A stretch of DNA of 64,000 bases, taken from the NCBI GenBank assembly GCA_021739645.1, contig JAIPBL010000012.1, forward strand, positions 30,353 through 94,352, written 5' to 3'. The notes beneath the pieces are model-generated. The model was not told the DNA's origin. It was given only the letters and a program-made list of their open reading frames with translations, and did no database searches. This DNA is from Saprospiraceae bacterium (lineage in GTDB: Bacteria > Bacteroidota > Bacteroidia > Chitinophagales > Saprospiraceae). Shown one piece after another: positions 1 through 8,239 of the stretch. Made by a program: the position numbers and the translations under genes. Position 1 is the first letter of the stretch. The number at the start of each line of letters is the position of its first letter.

Positions 1-173
1 TCGAATTTTTCCTTTTCGGATTTCAGTAAGTCCTTCACAGCCACACCCACATCTTTCATTTCACCTACAATCCGCTTTGCCCCTTGTTTTTCTTCGTCGG
101 TGCCAAGGAACAGGTTGTAAATCAAAATGCCGATAACAAGAACGGCTAACAGTTTCAAAGCATTTTTTATCAT
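1..173 (-). CDS. Small single-pass membrane protein, 3' end outside window
   Basis: The reading frame starts with ATG at 173 and runs off the left edge, so only the first 57 residues or so are visible. The N-terminus (MIKNALKLLAVLVIGILIYN) is one hydrophobic segment, followed by a charged Lys/Glu-rich stretch. This is a typical membrane-anchored small protein with a cytoplasmic or periplasmic tail. It starts 26 bp downstream of the protease gene on the same strand and is probably cotranscribed with it. I do not recognise the family. The C-terminus is needed to say more. Confidence 0.6.
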   Translation of the reverse strand, partial: MIKNALKLLAVLVIGILIYNLFLGTDEEKQGAKRIVGEMKDVGVAVKDLLKSEKEKF

Positions 174-199
174 TTCAAAAATTAGGTTTGTTTAAATAT

Positions 200-1183
200 T
201 CAAGTTGCTGAGTCATCCACGCTCCCTGACTGAACAGACGATGTTTTGTATAAAACTGGGTTTGTGCCATTCCAATCAGGAGTCGCCAGCAATTGGAGGA
301 ATTTCTGACTTAACCCTTTTAAGAAGTCAATTTGCGGCCTAGTCTTGTATTCGGCCTGTTCCCTTTTTTTAATGGAAGCAATGTAAAGCGCCGCCACCCC
401 AGCTACCAAATAGGTAGCATAACTGCTCGATACAGCTTCCTGCACGTAATTATTTTGAATCCTACAAAAATAAGCAGATGCATTGGCTGTCACAAAATGA
501 ATCGTCGCCTCAGCATCTATTTCAGCTCTCCGGTTCTGAAAAACACCTTGTGAAATAGCGCCTACATTTATCGATTCAGGTCTTAATGAGGGGAAATTTG
601 CGGCAGAAAGTCCCGCCCAAGATTCGTCTTCGTCCTGATTCGGGAGCGAGGCAAAAAGCACTGCGCCAGAAGCATTCAGTAGTCCAAACACCCGGTTAAT
701 CTCTGCTTGAGAGATTCCTTCCAACGCAATGTCCGCTTTCGGATAAGACACGCTGGCCACAACAATGTCAACGCCAAGGTTGGAGGCAGCCTCCAGCCCT
801 TTCAAGAAGTCCTTTACCCTGAAAAATTTGTGGTCAACCGTGTTGATTTTCAGGATAAAAATCTCTGCTTCAGGCACAAATCCGAGTAGGGCGTTCTGGT
901 CTTCTGCCTTTGCTGAAAGTACGCTTACGCATTGGGTACCATGCCCTTTTTTCCGATGCAAATCATTCACGTCGCCGTTCCCGCTTAGCAGCGGCAAGGC
1001 TGGATTGAAGCCTGGTGCTGCCGCATTGAATTTGTGACCAGCCTTGTCCAGGTGTTTCAATGCTTGGTGAGCCAAGTCAACGCCAGTGTCAAGCACAGCT
1101 ATCTTTACGCCAGCTCCTTTATTGTCGAGCCAAGTCTTAAAAACCTGCTCCTGAATCTTTTCTGCCCAATCATATTGAATCAT
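200..1183 (-). CDS. Subtilisin-like (S8) serine protease, cytoplasmic
   Basis: A 327-residue protein with an S8 peptidase layout. The Asp motif is VLDTGVD (D32), the His motif is GHGTQ (H81), a likely oxyanion-hole Asn is near N182, and the serine block SSSYATYLVAG puts the nucleophile at about S254. The serine block departs from the usual GTSMA-P-H form: the first Gly is Ser and the Pro is missing, so activity is likely but not certain. There is no signal peptide and no obvious pro-domain, so it should act in the cytoplasm, unlike most secreted subtilases. It lies 71 bp downstream of hsdR and is followed 26 bp later by a small membrane protein. The position suggests cargo of the restriction locus; that role is inferred. 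Confidence 0.8.
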   Translation of the reverse strand: MIQYDWAEKIQEQVFKTWLDNKGAGVKIAVLDTGVDLAHQALKHLDKAGHKFNAAAPGFNPALPLLSGNGDVNDLHRKKGHGTQCVSVLSAKAEDQNALLGFVPEAEIFILKINTVDHKFFRVKDFLKGLEAASNLGVDIVVASVSYPKADIALEGISQAEINRVFGLLNASGAVLFASLPNQDEDESWAGLSAANFPSLRPESINVGAISQGVFQNRRAEIDAEATIHFVTANASAYFCRIQNNYVQEAVSSSYATYLVAGVAALYIASIKKREQAEYKTRPQIDFLKGLSQKFLQLLATPDWNGTNPVLYKTSSVQSGSVDDSAT

Positions 1184-1254
1184 AAGGTAAAGTTGGTGGG
1201 TTTAAGCAAAGATGGGAAATTTTGGCAATTTGAGGGTTTTTCGACGAAAAATCC

Positions 1255-4200
1255 TCACGCCGCCACCCGCCCATCATACCGCTTTCTGAAAAACTCAAAA
1301 AGCATCTCCGTTCTTTCATCAATATCACTTTCCACAAATGCGGGGTAAGGCAGACGCTCAAAGAGGCAATTATTTATCACCACACGCACCGCTGATTTCG
1401 TCTGCTCCTTTTCAAACCAGTTCACCACCCGAAACTCGTTTTCTTTCAGGCGCTCCAAAAGTTGTTTGGCGATTTCCTTTAGTTCGGCCTTTTCCTTGTC
1501 GCTCACTTTCTTGTCACGGCTCAACATGTCCAGAACGGCTAATTCTTCCTCGCTCACATCTTCCCGGACAGACCGTTTTTCCTCCTCGCTCAGGTCTCCG
1601 TAAAAGTTTATCAATTGGTCAAAAATCTCTTTTATCGCCCCGTATTCCTTGCCCGTGTTGTATTCGGCTATGATGCGTTGATAGCGTTCATAGTAGTCCA
1701 CCCGGAAAGGGTTGTCCCTTAACATCTGGTTCAGCTTGTCGGCAATCTTGTCTTTCAGCGATTGCACGGCAACGGGTTGGTTGTCGCCCAATTTCAGAAA
1801 CTCCCTTTCGATGCGCTCAAAGTCCAACCCGCTCAAATCAATCTTGTTTCCATGCCCTTCGACGGGGTCTAAGGCGATGTTCAGGCTTTCGATAGATTTG
1901 TCCACCACGTCCTGAACTTGCCGAACGATGGCGGAAATATCGCTTTCTTCCTCGTTCCGGTAGATGACGGCATAAATGGCGTTGATAGCGTCCCGCTGTG
2001 GTTGGAAGGCATAAATGGTCTTATCGGGAAACAGTGCCTTGAATTTCTTGAACACCTCCCTACCCAGCACCCCGAACTTGTTCCGGCTTTCATCGTTGAG
2101 GCAAACGGCGTTCACTCCTTCCTGTACGGCCTTTATTTTCCAAACCCCTTCGGCCTCGATGGCCTTGTCCAAATCGAAGTCCACATCGTCCCGCAAAAAT
2201 CCAACGGTAGCTTCAATGGCCTCTTGCAGGTCTTCCACCAAATCCTCCAAGGGTTTTACAGGCACATCAGGTTCTCCTCCTCCTCCTCCGTCCACGTTCT
2301 TGTCGCCGCCAATGGCATAGACGGCCAATGCTTCCAAAAGGGCTTTGTAGGTCTCTATGTAGTCAACGATTAAGCCGTTGTTCTTCCATTCGTCATGCAC
2401 CCGGTTTGCCCTTGCGATGGTCTGCATCAGGGTGTGAGATTTCATTGGCTTGTCTATGTACAAGGTGGAAAGGCTTTTCACGTCGAAGCCCGTCAGCCAC
2501 ATGGCGCAAACGATGACGAAGCGGAAAGGGTTTTCATCTTCCTTGAATTCCTTTTCGAGGTCTCTTTCGTTCATCTTGAGGCGGTGGGGTTCGATGTCCA
2601 AACCCCAAGCCGTGAACCTTTGAATCTCATTCTGTTCATGGCTCACCACAACCCCCATTTCTGTTTCTTCCGACCATTGCAGCGCCTTGGCTTGGGTCAA
2701 TGCTTCCTGTTCGTCTGTCAGCTTTTCGATTTCTTTTTTGCGCCTTTCGAGGTACTTGGTTTGCTCCTCACTGATATAGTCGAACATGCGAACGGCTGTC
2801 AGCTTGTCCAGTGCGACGAACATGGCCTTTCCCTTGTAGCCCCGGTTGTTGAAATGTTCCACCACGTCCCTGGCGATGGAGCGCAACCGTTTTTCAGCCG
2901 TCAAAATCGGGTAGTCTTTGGCGAATAGCCGCTTTAGCTTTTCCGTTTGGTCTTCGTCCAGTTCGGCGGCTTCTATGGCCGTCCTGATTTCGTCATTGAT
3001 TTTCGGGTTGTCGAGGCGCAATTTTTCGCCCCGGTTCTCATAGTACAACGGCACGGTCGCCCCGTCTTCGATACTGCGTTTGAAGTCGTAAACGGAAACA
3101 TAATCGCCGAAAATGCGCCGTGTGAGTTCGTCATCCTTGAAAAGCGGCGTACCTGTGAAGCCGATGAAAGAGGCGTTGGGCAAAGCCTTTCGCATGTTCA
3201 ATGCTAACGTGCCGCCCTGTGTCCGGTGGGCTTCATCACTGATGACAATGATGTTTTCCCGCTCCGTCACCGTCCCTTCAAAATTGAACTTGTGAATCAG
3301 GCTGAAAACATATTTTTCATCAGTCCCTAAAATCTCCTTCAAATCCTTGCCGCTTGCTGCCTTGGCTTTCTTGTTCGTCACCGCTCCCACCCCGGCAAAC
3401 GTGCCATAAATCTGGGTGTTGAGTTCCACCCTGTCCGTCACCAAAACGAAGGTGTAAGCCCCGCCAAACTGCCTTTGTATTTTCTGGCAAAGGAACACCA
3501 TCGAATAGGACTTCCCGCTGCCCTGGGTATGCCAGAACACGCCCAAGCGTTGCGCCTCCTCCTTGGTGATTTCACCGTTTTTTCGACGTTTCAACTGGTT
3601 CTTGAAATGGTCAACGGCCTTGTTCACGCCAATGAATTGGTGGTTTCTGGCAATGAGTTTTACCAGCTTGTCGCCCACGTCGAACAGGATGAAATTCTCA
3701 AAAATGTCCAGCAAATGCGCCTTCTCACAAACCCCTTTCAGGATGGTGTCGAGGCTCACCACCCCTTCCTCGTTTTCCCGGATGCGCTTCCATTCGTGGA
3801 AGTGTTCAAACTTGGAGGTGAGCGAACCGATTTTACTATCAAAGCCGTTGCTCAAAATGATAACGGCGTTGCAATGAAACAGGCGGGGAATGGTGTCTTT
3901 GTAATCGGCGAGGTTGGTTTCAAAAGCCACTTTCAGCTTGCGGTGGTGGGCTTTCAGCTCGATGAAAACCAAGGGGATGCCATTCACGAAGCCCACAATG
4001 TCGGGGCGCTTGCGGCGCTTGGATTTGCCCTCCATCCACATTTGCTGCACGGCAAGGAAGTCGTTCTTTTCGGGTTCATCGAAATTGAAAACCCGGATGC
4101 GCTTGCCTTCCACCCGTTCGCCCTTTTCATTGATGAAATCAACCGGGATGCCTTCTTTCAGTTGCTTGTACTTTTCGTGGTTGAGGTCTGGCAGCGTCCT

Positions 4201-4452
4201 GGATGCGTTGTCGCTGGCTATCTCCTCCAATGCGGCAAGGTAGGCCGCTTCGGGCAGGTCGGGGTTTAGCGCCCGCACCGCTGCCATGAAACGCTCCCGC
4301 AAAACCACGTCCGCCTCCGATGCCCTGCCCAAGGTTCCGCCCGCTCCGAAGCGCTCGCCTTGATACACATTGGTGGTTTGCCAGTCCATTTCCTTGAAAA
4401 TGGCAATGGCGGTCTTTTCGATGAAATTGTCTTCGGAGTAGGTGTAGGACAT
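1255..4452 (-). CDS. hsdR: Type I restriction enzyme, restriction/translocase subunit HsdR
   Basis: A 1065-residue protein of normal length for HsdR. It cuts DNA after ATP-driven translocation, in complex with HsdM and HsdS. The PD-(D/E)xK nuclease is near the N-terminus (D151, then IELK with E165 and K167). The helicase motor follows, with Walker A HTQGSGKS (308-315), the DEAH box at 406-409, TGTP at about 433-436 and a QTIARANR motif VI further on. A C-terminal helical region closes the protein and should bind the methylase core. All key residues visible by eye are intact. Three cargo genes and an XRE gene separate it from hsdS, which is unusual for a compact hsdMSR operon. The start is ATG at 4452. 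Confidence 0.95.
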   Translation of the reverse strand: MSYTYSEDNFIEKTAIAIFKEMDWQTTNVYQGERFGAGGTLGRASEADVVLRERFMAAVRALNPDLPEAAYLAALEEIASDNASRTLPDLNHEKYKQLKEGIPVDFINEKGERVEGKRIRVFNFDEPEKNDFLAVQQMWMEGKSKRRKRPDIVGFVNGIPLVFIELKAHHRKLKVAFETNLADYKDTIPRLFHCNAVIILSNGFDSKIGSLTSKFEHFHEWKRIRENEEGVVSLDTILKGVCEKAHLLDIFENFILFDVGDKLVKLIARNHQFIGVNKAVDHFKNQLKRRKNGEITKEEAQRLGVFWHTQGSGKSYSMVFLCQKIQRQFGGAYTFVLVTDRVELNTQIYGTFAGVGAVTNKKAKAASGKDLKEILGTDEKYVFSLIHKFNFEGTVTERENIIVISDEAHRTQGGTLALNMRKALPNASFIGFTGTPLFKDDELTRRIFGDYVSVYDFKRSIEDGATVPLYYENRGEKLRLDNPKINDEIRTAIEAAELDEDQTEKLKRLFAKDYPILTAEKRLRSIARDVVEHFNNRGYKGKAMFVALDKLTAVRMFDYISEEQTKYLERRKKEIEKLTDEQEALTQAKALQWSEETEMGVVVSHEQNEIQRFTAWGLDIEPHRLKMNERDLEKEFKEDENPFRFVIVCAMWLTGFDVKSLSTLYIDKPMKSHTLMQTIARANRVHDEWKNNGLIVDYIETYKALLEALAVYAIGGDKNVDGGGGGEPDVPVKPLEDLVEDLQEAIEATVGFLRDDVDFDLDKAIEAEGVWKIKAVQEGVNAVCLNDESRNKFGVLGREVFKKFKALFPDKTIYAFQPQRDAINAIYAVIYRNEEESDISAIVRQVQDVVDKSIESLNIALDPVEGHGNKIDLSGLDFERIEREFLKLGDNQPVAVQSLKDKIADKLNQMLRDNPFRVDYYERYQRIIAEYNTGKEYGAIKEIFDQLINFYGDLSEEEKRSVREDVSEEELAVLDMLSRDKKVSDKEKAELKEIAKQLLERLKENEFRVVNWFEKEQTKSAVRVVINNCLFERLPYPAFVESDIDERTEMLFEFFRKRYDGRVAA

Positions 4453-4480
4453 GACGGTTTGAATGGTTGTCCTTAAAAGT

Positions 4481-5101
4481 TTAACCCTTGCTGTAATGAA
4501 TGATGGAGATTGGTTCTAACTTTTCAGGAGTATTGGTACAAATGCAATCTTGCAAATAATGCCGCATGGTTGCATAGATTCTTTTCTGCCAAGCAGAATC
4601 TTTTTTGTATTTTTCATAGCCATCTGCCCCTTTCCAACAGATAGAGAAATGCCAAAAGTTAGACCTCGTGGGAGTATGCACAACATTGGAGGTTATTGTT
4701 TCACTGTATCTTTTGGGATGGTCTAACAAAGGCACACTAAGTTTTTGATGTATTTCTACAATTGGTAAGGTGAAGAAACTTCGCTCAGTAGCTATTTCAA
4801 AATCTTGTTGATATACAGGCAATCCAACTTCTTCTTCAAAATCCCAGTACGAATAAAAGTATTTCTTATTTTCTCCAATCAGTTCGATTTGGTTATCTTC
4901 TGGTAAAAAATGGCCAAGCAAATTGGTAGAATAGTCAAATAGGTCTTTGTCGTTTTCACAAAGGGTTTCTTCGGGGTAAATCCCATTGACTTTTTCGAGT
5001 AGTCGGGGCGAATTGACTACCCTGCAAAGAACGTAAGCTGAAAGGTCAGTTTCAATTCGTTTGAAATTAATACGGGGAATAAGTCTGTCCGGGTATTGCA
5101 T
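4481..5101 (-). CDS. Unrecognised 206-residue protein in the restriction locus
   Basis: I chose ATG at 5101 (MQYPDRLIPRINF). The frame is open further upstream to 5197, but that would overlap the preceding gene by about 130 bp; the chosen start overlaps it by 35 bp, consistent with translational coupling. There is no signal peptide or membrane segment. The protein is rich in aromatic residues and has a mixed alpha/beta look, with no motif I can name. Base composition is AT-richer than hsdR. It is the last of three cargo genes lying between the XRE gene and hsdR, and it ends 28 bp before the hsdR start. Function unknown. Confidence 0.7.
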   Translation of the reverse strand: MQYPDRLIPRINFKRIETDLSAYVLCRVVNSPRLLEKVNGIYPEETLCENDKDLFDYSTNLLGHFLPEDNQIELIGENKKYFYSYWDFEEEVGLPVYQQDFEIATERSFFTLPIVEIHQKLSVPLLDHPKRYSETITSNVVHTPTRSNFWHFSICWKGADGYEKYKKDSAWQKRIYATMRHYLQDCICTNTPEKLEPISIIHYSKG

Positions 5102-5633
5102 AGTCAGACTGGATGAAGTATTCGTAGGTAGCCACTTTGAAAGGTTCAAAATAGTTTTGAACATCTGAAAAAACTTCTTCAATAGTGCCGAATACATTCA
5201 ATTTTTGGGTTTTGTTGGAAAAGATATTGACTACTGCCTCCTCAAACCTCCCTGTTTCCTCACTAAAAATCAAATCAACATGAAGATTTTGATGGTTAAT
5301 CTCGGCCTTCATATAAATACTTGGTGTTTTCGTGGCTTGAATTGCAACGTTGGAAGGTGCAAATTGTAGAATCTTATCTGCCGCTTTTTCAAATAACTTT
5401 TTCAAGTCTTTGGGCGACGACTTAGCAAAATAGGTGCTTTTGCCACTGAGTTCAATAGCAAATTGCTCTACAAGGTCGCTTATTAGTCCTTTGCTCACCT
5501 TTGGCCTTCCAACTATTCCACGAACTTGAACAAGGTCGCATTTGAGCCTATTTTTTGCCTTACTGTCGTTCACAAACATTTCAATTTTTTCATTTGTAAA
5601 CGCTTGTGGTGGAGCTTTGATTTCTGCAACCAT
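5067..5633 (-). CDS. Unrecognised 188-residue protein, partner of the TIGR04255 gene
   Basis: ATG at 5633, soluble, no signal peptide. The N-terminal half is Lys-rich and helical in appearance. The second half looks beta-rich (for example ENIFS-type and HVDLIFSEETGRF strands). It begins 19 bp after the TIGR04255-family gene and overlaps the next gene by 35 bp, so the three form a tight unit. I see no catalytic motif. The proteins may act together, but this is inferred only from spacing. Its AT-rich composition matches its two neighbours and differs from the flanking hsd genes. Confidence 0.7.
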   Translation of the reverse strand: MVAEIKAPPQAFTNEKIEMFVNDSKAKNRLKCDLVQVRGIVGRPKVSKGLISDLVEQFAIELSGKSTYFAKSSPKDLKKLFEKAADKILQFAPSNVAIQATKTPSIYMKAEINHQNLHVDLIFSEETGRFEEAVVNIFSNKTQKLNVFGTIEEVFSDVQNYFEPFKVATYEYFIQSDYAIPGQTYSPY

Positions 5634-5652
5634 GATGTTTTGCTTTTGATGG

Positions 5653-6402
5653 TTAGTATTCCGGGTTGAGTGTTTCCAAAAAATCAGGCTTCAATAGACC
5701 AAAAAACTGCTCTTTCTGGTGCTGATGTACCCCGTCAATTATTGGAAACAGTACTTCAGGTTTGTTTGTGCTAAAACCCTCCTGAATCACGTCTATGTCA
5801 ATCAGAGATGTAAAACTTGCTTTTTCTTCAACTTGTACTACCAACGGCTGAATGGGTAATTTCGTTGCAAGGTTCACGATAAAGCGATATTGTGCTTTAG
5901 TCCATTCAACTCTAAAATTTCCGCTTGTTATCGTTTCGCTCAAACCGGAAAGCTCAACCGTGAAATTGGTGTGTTCCAAAATGTCAATGTTCGGAAACTC
6001 ACTAATGTAGCGCAATCCGACCCTGTTGAAACTACCAACAACTTGTTTTTCCAGCAGTAATTTAATAACGCTTTGGATTTGCTCAAAATACACCTGCCAA
6101 CCGGGATAGGTGTCTGTGCAATTGAACACCAACGAACCGTCGCTTACTTGAAAACGGATTATGTCGTTGGAAAAAAAATACTGAGGGGCTAAAGCAAGGT
6201 CGAAAGTGTTGGGTAAGGCTTGTGTACCTTGTTGCAAGAAATGCTTTGGCCGTACTGGACGGTTGGTGTATGAAAAACCGGTCTCTGACAGAAAAGCGTA
6301 GAAATAGCCAATCAACGGCTCGAAAGGAATGTCTGAATCAAAGTACAACTGTACCACAGCGTCTCGAATGCGTTCAGGACTTATTTTCTTAGGTAATCGC
6401 AC
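5653..6402 (-). CDS. TIGR04255-family protein
   Basis: A 249-residue soluble protein resembling the sporadically distributed TIGR04255 family. Features that fit are the N-terminal IRDAVVQLYFD segment, a central GWQVYFEQIQ helix leading to RVGLRYISEFP, a DIDV segment, and the C-terminal HQHQKEQFFGLLKP...LNPEY. The start codon is GTG at 6402; no better start is nearby. The biochemical role of the family is not known to me. A 183-bp gap separates it from the XRE gene, so it may have its own promoter, although I could not define one. It heads a three-gene AT-rich unit inside the type I restriction locus. Confidence 0.75.
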   Translation of the reverse strand: MRLPKKISPERIRDAVVQLYFDSDIPFEPLIGYFYAFLSETGFSYTNRPVRPKHFLQQGTQALPNTFDLALAPQYFFSNDIIRFQVSDGSLVFNCTDTYPGWQVYFEQIQSVIKLLLEKQVVGSFNRVGLRYISEFPNIDILEHTNFTVELSGLSETITSGNFRVEWTKAQYRFIVNLATKLPIQPLVVQVEEKASFTSLIDIDVIQEGFSTNKPEVLFPIIDGVHQHQKEQFFGLLKPDFLETLNPEY

Positions 6403-6585
6403 GTGATTTGCTGTTTTGGTTTATGTTTAAACACAATGGAGCGCAAAAGTGCCAAGGTTTGTGCAAAATTTTAGAAAAAACTCGACTTTTTCTCTACAAA
6501 ACTGCCTCATATCTTTGTCAAGCTACACTTTATTTTTTGCTCATTGCAAATTTTGAACCTATTTCCCGTCTATTCTCAAGTTAGC

Positions 6586-6951
6586 TCAAACCTGAAAGGT
6601 TAAGTCCTGAAAGTCTTTTTTGCCGCTTGGAACGCAAATTATCTCCCCACCCAACGCCACCTCCAACTCAGCAATCATCCGCAAACTGAGAATGTGATTC
6701 CATCTTAGCCATTCGCTGATTTCTGATTCAGTCTTTCCCATCTTGTTGGCAAGGTCTTTTTCAGAAAAGCCCCTTTCCTCCATCAACTCATAAATCCGGT
6801 CTATGATGTCCCCGTACTTCCTGACAAAGACACGGGTATGCTCCGGCACTTGTTCCAAAACCTCCTGAAAAAGTTTGTTTCGCATGGCTTTCATCTTTTG
6901 CAGTGGCAAACGATTTATGGCTCCGAAAAATTCACTTTCAGCAATACTCAC
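6586..6951 (-). CDS. XRE-family helix-turn-helix regulator
   Basis: A 121-residue protein with an N-terminal helical extension and a HTH_3-type domain at roughly residues 50-105; the GFSEKDLANKMGKTESEISE stretch is the helix-turn-helix. It starts at GTG 6951, whose codon overlaps the hsdS stop (GTGA, 4 bp), so it is translationally coupled to hsdS. A small XRE protein in this place may control the restriction locus or act as an antitoxin. No partner toxin is visible next to it. The regulator role is family knowledge; the target is inferred. Confidence 0.85.
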   Translation of the reverse strand: MSIAESEFFGAINRLPLQKMKAMRNKLFQEVLEQVPEHTRVFVRKYGDIIDRIYELMEERGFSEKDLANKMGKTESEISEWLRWNHILSLRMIAELEVALGGEIICVPSGKKDFQDLTFQV

Positions 6952-8129
6952 ACCTCCAAAACCCCACCCATCAACCTCGGCAACAACAAATCCCGTCCCG
7001 CTTTCAGCCGTTGGTTTTGCTTGGTAAAGTTCAAAACTTGGCTCAAAATCGGTTTGGCAACCTCTGCAAATAGTTCTGAAATTTCCTTGGTCGGCTTGGT
7101 ATAAAACACGGCGTCCAATTCGGTACGCTTAATGTGTTTCATGGTTGCACCTGTTGTTCTGTTCCTGAAATCCTCCATTGAGTTTTTCAGGGCATAGTAA
7201 AAATGGAACTTGTTTGTTCCTTTCAACGGATGTACCAAAAAAAGATGCTGATTCAATAAAGCCTCACCACTTGCCCACCAATAAACATCCAAGTCCGCCG
7301 ACCAACTGAACAAAATCGAATTGTCTCCAAACTTGTATTTTTCGGGCACATCACTTCCTTGGTATCTTGGTGTATCGTTCCCAATTCCCGCTTTCAATTC
7401 TTTGATTTTTATAATTGGCAAACCGTCCTTTGAATGATGGTGAGGTTTGAAAGCAAAGCCATTGATAAATTCAGCAACCGCCGAAAATGGCACTTTCTTC
7501 CACCCCTCCGGCAACCCATCCACCACCTTCACCTCCTTCCAACCCGGAAACCGGAACTTCACGAACCATTCCCGGTACAGGTGTTGCGCCGCTTCTTCCA
7601 ATAGCCGGATGCGCTTCAAATTGTTCTCTATCCCGTCATCGTAAGCGGAGAGGATGGAGGCGATTTTTTGTTGGGTTTTGTATGGAGGAGCGGGCATTTT
7701 CATTGTGAGCAATTTCTCCATGCTCAAATTTTCCCTTGCCGTTCCTTGCGAAATCCGATGCAATTCGATTCTTTTCGTGTCTAAAAAGTATTTAACAAAC
7801 TTGGTATCTGATTTTCCTTCCTTCCCAATGAATCCAATTACGCTGTCTGGGAAACAAGCATCAAATCCTAAAATTGCAGTTGCCGCCGTATTTGCACCAA
7901 CTATTGAAATACAAAGTGTCCCCGCTTCCCACAATTTGCTTTGAGAAAGCCCAAAATCATTATAGGTTTTTGAATATTCATTTATGTAAAAATTGGCATT
8001 TTGGATTTCCCCGGTTTGGATTAATGGATAAATACCACCATAAAGCCTTTCATCATTTCGTGGCCTATGTCGGGACTTCCCCCTTGAAATGTACCCCAAT
8101 TCATCAAGTTGTTTTTCTTCCCATTTCAT
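6948..8129 (-). CDS. hsdS: Type I restriction enzyme, specificity subunit HsdS
   Basis: A 393-residue protein with the standard two-part HsdS layout. Target recognition domain 1 covers about residues 5-155 and is followed by a conserved helix (QQKIASILSAYDDGIENNLKRI). Target recognition domain 2 covers about 210-345 and is followed by the second, shorter helix at the C-terminus. It sets the bipartite DNA target of the HsdM/HsdR complex. The ATG at 8129 overlaps the stop codon of a leftover copy of the hsdM 3' end, the classic ATGA coupling between hsdM and hsdS, although the intact hsdM is now 1.3 kb upstream. Its own stop overlaps the XRE start. Confidence 0.93.
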   Translation of the reverse strand: MKWEEKQLDELGYISRGKSRHRPRNDERLYGGIYPLIQTGEIQNANFYINEYSKTYNDFGLSQSKLWEAGTLCISIVGANTAATAILGFDACFPDSVIGFIGKEGKSDTKFVKYFLDTKRIELHRISQGTARENLSMEKLLTMKMPAPPYKTQQKIASILSAYDDGIENNLKRIRLLEEAAQHLYREWFVKFRFPGWKEVKVVDGLPEGWKKVPFSAVAEFINGFAFKPHHHSKDGLPIIKIKELKAGIGNDTPRYQGSDVPEKYKFGDNSILFSWSADLDVYWWASGEALLNQHLFLVHPLKGTNKFHFYYALKNSMEDFRNRTTGATMKHIKRTELDAVFYTKPTKEISELFAEVAKPILSQVLNFTKQNQRLKAGRDLLLPRLMGGVLEV

Positions 8130-8130
8130 A

Positions 8131-8200
8131 GCCCCAACTCATTTAAGTGTTCCTGAATCGTTCCCGCCAAAACCGCCGCTTCCCGGTCGAGGTCGGCGAG
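8131..8200 (-). pseudogene. Leftover duplicate of the hsdM 3' end
   Basis: This 70-bp stretch matches 9444-9513, the last codons of hsdM, at 62 of 70 positions. Its translation, LADLDREAAVLAGTIQ followed by EHLNELGL and a stop, differs from the hsdM C-terminus at only two residues. The stop overlaps the hsdS start. It has no start codon and no upstream part of hsdM. It is most simply read as the original hsdM end, separated from the gene body when the ATPase gene was inserted. Confidence 0.9.
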
Positions 8201-8239
8201 TGGTGTGTGCGAATATGGTTGTGATTTTTTCATGCTCAT

